This document shows, one piece after another, positions 59,703-64,000 of a DNA stretch of 64,000 nt. The notes under the pieces were generated by a model. The model saw only the letters and a program-made list of their open reading frames with translations. It searched no databases and was not told where the DNA came from. The DNA comes from Marinobacter sp. EhC06. Lineage in GTDB: Bacteria > Pseudomonadota > Gammaproteobacteria > Pseudomonadales > Oleiphilaceae. A program made the position numbers and the translations under genes. Where the stretch lies: the NCBI RefSeq assembly GCF_001650915.1, contig NZ_LXYO01000011.1:1-64000 (forward strand), in the 5' to 3' direction. Position 1 is the first letter of the stretch; every line of letters starts with the position of its first letter.

Positions 59703-60575
59703 CTACCAATCGAGCCTGAGGCTGGCCAGCAGCGCCTCACCCAGGCTCAGATCCACCGTGCCCGTGTTCAGGTCCTCATACCGGACACGGGTATCCACAC
59801 TGGCGCCTACGCCAACAACCACTGCCGGCCAGGCTCCGCCTCCGTCGTGAATCCGGTACGTCAGTTCTGTTCTCCACTCTTCTAAATAGAGCGCGCTTTC
59901 AATTTCCCTGGCCTTATCCAGCGTGGCCCATCGATCTCCGTTTCGCTCTACCCGAAACTCCCAAAGCTGCACGGGGCTTTGCCATTGGATCAAAACCGGC
60001 AGATCGAACAACCAGTGCCCACGTTCGTTGCTCTGTTGCCAGCGTACCCTGGGAAGCCATCGGAAAGATCCGAAGCGATGGTCACCGCCGATGCCGAAGC
60101 TGAGGTCGCTGGTCTCATCCAGGGCCCGGAACAGGGCCATACGGCCGTTTATCATATCACTGTGGAAGTCTTGGTACTTGAACATGTTGGAGGTGCCGGC
60201 AATGCCGGCCTGTGCTTCCAGGCGGTAAAGCTGATGCTGCCATTCACCACCGAAGGTTAACCGATGCAGGTGCCCGTTGTGGGCCGGGTCGCCGGTGCGG
60301 ATGCGTAGTGGCTGGTAATCGTAATCGATACCGAAAGTGCCGGCAGAGCCCTGTTTTTGCCAGCCGAGCCCGCGCTGCAAACGGGTCACCTCGTTGGCAG
60401 ATGGCTGATTCTCCGGCCAATCGTAGGGCTGCCATTGCCGATAGAGCAGGTAAACGTTGTTTGAGGCCTGCACCACGCATGGCAGCGCGAGAGAGACGAA
60501 AAGAAGCGGGGCCAGAAGGATAAACCGGGATGTGGCCAAACGCCTGATTCGATAACAGCGCCCTGATTTCACCAT
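59703..60575 (-). CDS. Outer-membrane beta-barrel-like protein, unknown
   Basis: A 290-residue precursor with a signal peptide ('LLFVSLALPCVVQA', about residues 18-37). The mature protein shows alternating amphipathic strands with aromatic girdle residues and ends in 'ASLRLDW', an aromatic terminus typical of barrels. I do not recognise a family. The start could be ATG 60575 or a later one within the signal region. Convergent with ohr. Confidence 0.7.
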   Translation of the reverse strand: MVKSGRCYRIRRLATSRFILLAPLLFVSLALPCVVQASNNVYLLYRQWQPYDWPENQPSANEVTRLQRGLGWQKQGSAGTFGIDYDYQPLRIRTGDPAHNGHLHRLTFGGEWQHQLYRLEAQAGIAGTSNMFKYQDFHSDMINGRMALFRALDETSDLSFGIGGDHRFGSFRWLPRVRWQQSNERGHWLFDLPVLIQWQSPVQLWEFRVERNGDRWATLDKAREIESALYLEEWRTELTYRIHDGGGAWPAVVVGVGASVDTRVRYEDLNTGTVDLSLGEALLASLRLDW

Positions 60576-60666
60576 GCGTTGCCTCTTGCCAAGCCTGTGA
60601 ATTGCGCGATCTATGCCCTACTATTTTAGCGTCAGATTCTTCAGTCGCTGCGATTTTCAGGAGCCT

Positions 60667-61362
60667 ATGTCCGACAAAGAGTTACGCACCCGATCCGACA
60701 AACAGGCGATCGATCAGTTCATCAACGAGGTTCGCACGCTGCCTAAACAGGGCGGCGGGCGGGGGCGGCTGATTTTCGCGCTGGACGCGACCGCAAGCCG
60801 GGAAGCAACCTGGGACCAGGCCTGCCATCTGCAGTGCGAGCTGTTTATGGCAACCCGCGATCTGGGCGGGCTGGCCATTCAGCTCTGTTACTATCGAGGC
60901 TTTGGCGAGTTCAAGGCCACGGGGTTTGTGACCGAGACCGGCCAACTGCTGAACCTGATGAACGGCGTTTCCTGCCTGGGCGGCCGTACCCAGATCAGCC
61001 GGGTATTGGCCCATGCGGTGAAGGAGACCCGCGCAAAGCCGGTCAAGGCGGTGGTGTTTATCGGAGATTGCTGCGAGGAACCGGTGGATGAGCTTTGCCA
61101 TACCGCCGGGGAGTTGGGCATGCTGCGCACGCCGGTGTTTATGTTCCACGAGGGCAACGATGCCCATGCCAGAGCGGTCTTCCAGCAGGTGAGCAAGCTG
61201 TCTGGAGGCGCATACGCGCCATTCGATCGTAACAGTCCTCAGGTTCTGAAGGATCTTATGGCGGCGGTTGCGGTCTATGCTTCCGGGGGAGCGAAGGCGT
61301 TGCAGGACTTTTCCAGCCGTAGCTCTCCTGAAGTGAAGCGCCTGACCAAGCAGATCCGGTAG
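60667..61362 (+). CDS. VWA-like domain protein
   Basis: A 231-residue protein starting 'MSDKELRTRSDKQAIDQF', ATG 60667 with GGAG five bases upstream. 'LIFALDATASREATWDQA' resembles the MIDAS of von Willebrand A domains (DxTxS replacing DxSxS), with 'CLGGRTQISRVL' and 'AVVFIGDCCEEP' further on. It should bind metal and a protein partner. A J-domain gene follows 47 bases later, and the two may act together in a chaperone-linked assembly, inferred from adjacency. Confidence 0.75.
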   Translation: MSDKELRTRSDKQAIDQFINEVRTLPKQGGGRGRLIFALDATASREATWDQACHLQCELFMATRDLGGLAIQLCYYRGFGEFKATGFVTETGQLLNLMNGVSCLGGRTQISRVLAHAVKETRAKPVKAVVFIGDCCEEPVDELCHTAGELGMLRTPVFMFHEGNDAHARAVFQQVSKLSGGAYAPFDRNSPQVLKDLMAAVAVYASGGAKALQDFSSRSSPEVKRLTKQIR

Positions 61363-61408
61363 CGCTGCTAGACATCCACTGAGGGGCCTGTAAGCCCGGA
61401 GTAACCGA

Positions 61409-62128
61409 GTGCCATTAACGCTTGTTGCCATCGTTGTTGCGGTTGTTGCCTGGATCTGGTTGCGTAACCAGCCGGCCAGCCAGCGCAATGCCGCCATTCT
61501 CAAGCTTGCTTTGTTGGCGGGTATCGGCGTAGTGGTGTTGCTGGCTGCGACCGGCCGCCTGCATTTCCTGTTCGCAGGGCTGGCATTTCTTTATCCACTG
61601 TTGCGTCGCTTGCTGCCCTCCCTGTTGCGCGGAGGGCTTGGTGGTATGGCGGGTGGTACCAAGGCCAAATCTGGCAACCAGTCCCATGTGTCCAGCGATA
61701 TTCTGGAAATGACTCTGGACCACGACTCAGGAACCATGAGCGGCAAAATCATCAAAGGCCCGATGGAAGGGAGAGAGCTGGCAGACTTGAGCGAAACCGA
61801 GTTCCTTGAACTACTACGCTATTGCCGCGGCCAGGATGAGGATTCCGCCCGCCTCCTTGAAACCTACCTGGATCGCCGGTTCGGAGACTCCTGGCGAGCA
61901 GACGATGCTGCTGCCTCTGAAAACGATCAGTCGGGCGATAATGGCAATACTAGCGGCCCGCTTAACGAGAGCGAAGCGCTAGACATTCTGGGGCTCGAGC
62001 CGGGGGCAAGTCGAGAAGAAATCATCAAAGCCCATCGGCGGATGATGCAGAAGCTGCACCCGGACCATGGTGGCAGCAATTATCTGGCGGCACGTATCAA
62101 TGAGGCTAAAGAGTGCCTGTTGGGCTGA
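61409..62128 (+). CDS. Membrane-anchored J-domain protein
   Basis: A 239-residue protein. Two or three N-terminal helices (about 3-80), then a soluble region and a C-terminal J domain (about 185-239) with the 'LHPDHGG' motif, where His-Pro-Asp activates DnaK. This orientation (anchor first, J last) is like DjlA-type cochaperones. GTG 61409 has GGAG upstream. It overlaps the convergent phaC gene by 23 bases. Confidence 0.85.
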   Translation: MPLTLVAIVVAVVAWIWLRNQPASQRNAAILKLALLAGIGVVVLLAATGRLHFLFAGLAFLYPLLRRLLPSLLRGGLGGMAGGTKAKSGNQSHVSSDILEMTLDHDSGTMSGKIIKGPMEGRELADLSETEFLELLRYCRGQDEDSARLLETYLDRRFGDSWRADDAAASENDQSGDNGNTSGPLNESEALDILGLEPGASREEIIKAHRRMMQKLHPDHGGSNYLAARINEAKECLLG

Positions 62129-64000
62129 CTTTCTCGGATGATGTGGCCTTCTGCTTATCAGACGCCGATTTCTTTTGTGGCGGTTGCCGCCGCTTCCGGG
62201 CTGCCGGGGTTGGCGGTGCCGGCTCGTTGCGCAGGTAGGCTCCCGGTGCGGGCTCTATCAGGGGCAGATTGCCCTCTCCGGGAGTGCGTGCACTCACTTG
62301 GCCGCCACTGAACTGTTCAGCCCAGGCTACCCAGTCTGGCCACCAGGAACCTTCGAACTGCTCGGCACCTTTCAGCCATTCCTCCGGGTTGGATGGGTTG
62401 TCTTCGTTCAGGCGATAACCGTACTTCTTCTTCTCGGGCGGATTGATGATGCCAGCGATGTGTCCTGAGCCGCCAAGCACAAAACGCAGTGGGCCGCCCA
62501 GGTTACTTGCGCCTTTGTAGCAGGAGACCCAGGGTGCGATGTGGTCCTCAATGGCGGATGCGAAGTAGCTGGGAATCTTCACCTTTCTCAAGTCGATCGG
62601 CGTGCCCGCCAGGGAAATGCCACCGGGTTCACGCAGCCGGTTGTTCAGATACATGTTGCGCAGGTAAAAACTGTGCATGGCCGCTGGCATGCGAGTGGCG
62701 TCCGAGTTCCAGTACAGCAGGTCAAAGGGGGCCGTGTCGCGGCCGAGAAGGTAATTATTGACGAAAAACGACCATATCAGGCTGTTGGCCCGCAGCATGT
62801 TGAAAGCCGTTGCCATGGAGGCGCCCTCAAGATAGCCCTGTTTGTTCATGGCCTTCTCGATTTTGGCGATTGAGTCCTCGTCGATGAAGACAGCCAGATC
62901 TCCGACGTCCGAGAAATCCATCATGCTGTTAAGAAACGTCGCGCTTTTTACGCGATCATCCCCGCGAGCAGCCAGCCAGGCCAGAGTGCAACCCAGCAGG
63001 GTGCCGCCGATGCAGTAGCCGACAGTATTGATTTCTCGCTCACCCGTCGCTTGCTCAATGGCTTCCATGGCGGCAACCGGACCTTCGAGCATGTAATCCT
63101 CAAAGGTTTTGTGTGCCAGCTCTGGACCGGGATTCACCCAGGAAACCACAAACACGGTGTGCCCCTGTTCCACCCAATAACGAATGAAGGATTTTTTCTC
63201 GCCAAGATCGAGGATGTAGTACTTGTTGATCCAGGGCGGTATCACCAGCAAAGGCCGGCGATGGACGGTCTCGGTGGTCGGCCGGTATTGGATGAGTTGC
63301 ATCAGATCGTTCTGGAACACCACGTCGCCGGGTGTGTTGGCAAGGTTGTCCCCCACCTCGAAGGCGTCCGGGTCGGACATGCGGAAAGGCATGGGGCCCT
63401 TGCCTTCGTCCAGATCGCGAAGCAGATTTGCCAGGCCTCGCAGCAGGTTCATTCCCCGTGTCTTGACGGTTGTGCGTAATACTTCCGGATTGCTCAGAAT
63501 GAAGTTGCGCGGGGCGAGGGCATCGGTCATCTGGCTGGTGAAAAAACGGACTTTCTGTCTATCGTGTTCGTCCATATCCCGGACATCGTCAATAGTGTCC
63601 ATAACCCAGCGAGTTGACAGTAAGTAGGCCTGCTTGACGGCGTTGAAGGCTATGACGTCGTTCCAGGCCTGATCCCGGAAGCGGCCGTCGCCGGGCTCCG
63701 GCTCGGCTACAGTCAATGGTTTCTTGCCTATACCGCTGGCCAGCAGGCCAGACCAGAACAGACTGGTGTCCTTTAGCAGTCGCATCTGCGCAAAGAGAAG
63801 CGTGTCAGGCTGGGTTGCAAGTTTGCCGGTCAGGGTGACAAAGGGTTTTGTCATGCTCCCGACGCTGGCCGGATTCGGCGGGCCACCGCGCAAACGGCGC
63901 ATTATGGAGCGCTTGAGCAGGTGGCCACCATGGACACCCACTCGTGCCAGAGAGCGGCTTACCACATTGGGTTCGAAGTCAGGCGTTGATTGCTTTTTTA
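62106..64000 (-). CDS. phaC: Poly(R)-hydroxyalkanoic acid synthase, 5' end beyond the window
   Basis: At least 619 residues from GTG 63965, but the frame stays open to the window end, so the true start probably lies outside. The lipase-like box 'GYCIGGTLLG' carries the catalytic Cys, with 'SAIEDHIAPW' (Asp) and 'GSGHIAGIINPP' (His) completing the triad. 'PPWINKYYILDL' and 'VNPGPELAHKTFEDY' match PHA synthases. It links 3-hydroxyacyl-CoA into storage polyester. The last 40 residues are a Lys/Ser/Pro-rich tail. Probably class I. Confidence 0.92.
   Translation of the reverse strand, partial: KKQSTPDFEPNVVSRSLARVGVHGGHLLKRSIMRRLRGGPPNPASVGSMTKPFVTLTGKLATQPDTLLFAQMRLLKDTSLFWSGLLASGIGKKPLTVAEPEPGDGRFRDQAWNDVIAFNAVKQAYLLSTRWVMDTIDDVRDMDEHDRQKVRFFTSQMTDALAPRNFILSNPEVLRTTVKTRGMNLLRGLANLLRDLDEGKGPMPFRMSDPDAFEVGDNLANTPGDVVFQNDLMQLIQYRPTTETVHRRPLLVIPPWINKYYILDLGEKKSFIRYWVEQGHTVFVVSWVNPGPELAHKTFEDYMLEGPVAAMEAIEQATGEREINTVGYCIGGTLLGCTLAWLAARGDDRVKSATFLNSMMDFSDVGDLAVFIDEDSIAKIEKAMNKQGYLEGASMATAFNMLRANSLIWSFFVNNYLLGRDTAPFDLLYWNSDATRMPAAMHSFYLRNMYLNNRLREPGGISLAGTPIDLRKVKIPSYFASAIEDHIAPWVSCYKGASNLGGPLRFVLGGSGHIAGIINPPEKKKYGYRLNEDNPSNPEEWLKGAEQFEGSWWPDWVAWAEQFSGGQVSARTPGEGNLPLIEPAPGAYLRNEPAPPTPAARKRRQPPQKKSASDKQKATSSEKVSPTGTL

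Noticed and set aside
1..64000. tRNA, rRNA, CRISPR or prophage structures
   Set aside because: No cloverleaf, ribosomal RNA sequence, spaced direct repeats, integrase or capsid-type genes were seen on reading both strands, although no search tool was used.

Overview
The window reads as a chromosomal segment of a marine gammaproteobacterium, most likely Marinobacter or a close relative. This is inferred from remembered protein families (DUF3010, TIGR04102 SEC-C proteins, DUF1328, SlyD with a His tail, Ohr/OhrR, BCCT, PhaC, RadD) and not from a database search. No rRNA, tRNA, CRISPR, integrase, transposase or phage structural gene was found. Genes are short transcription units in both orientations.

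Region 1 (1-2660) is AT-rich and gene-poor. It holds one PGAP1-like lipase and a likely 29-residue membrane peptide. Region 2 (2.6-26 kb) is an accessory-looking patchwork of single genes: DUF393, hydrolases, an S41 protease, lipoproteins, a tautomerase, YfcE-like phosphoesterase, MOSC, SRPBCC, rhodanese, a NYN-LOTUS protein, YHS, MXKDX and cold-shock proteins. A roughly 37-bp imperfect palindrome (half-site GAAAACCGGGACAGATCTAT) recurs in its intergenic gaps. Next to several copies lie short degenerate copies of gene ends, mostly 3' ends. Two of these repeat-plus-gene-end blocks have an intact donor elsewhere in the window. Region 2 also holds an orphan PAAR-type (type VI secretion) effector with two candidate immunity genes (10618-13198), and a NERD / cold-shock-DUF1294 / unknown trio (14329-16579) whose outer members share a C-terminal two-cysteine motif.

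Region 3 (26-44.6 kb) is ordinary and lacks the repeat. It holds a YiaW/YiaV-like pair, radD, XRE and AraC regulators beside small membrane proteins, slyD, an aldo/keto reductase, a DUF4124 metalloprotease-like protein, a Nudix hydrolase, a ferric-reductase-like flavoprotein with a coupled 35-residue membrane peptide, several very small genes (55-67 residues), two FAD oxidoreductases and a frameshifted DUF6635-like gene.

Region 4 (44.7-54.6 kb) has a porin divergent from a LysR regulator, followed by a tightly packed peptide-type ABC importer (binding protein, two permeases, one fused double ATPase) and two alpha/beta hydrolases. This looks like one uptake-and-hydrolysis unit. Region 5 (54.5-64 kb) carries GST, patatin, a BCCT transporter, a YqeY-like protein, ohrR-ohr, an outer-membrane protein, a VWA protein, a J-domain membrane protein and a PHA synthase whose reading frame runs off the window end.
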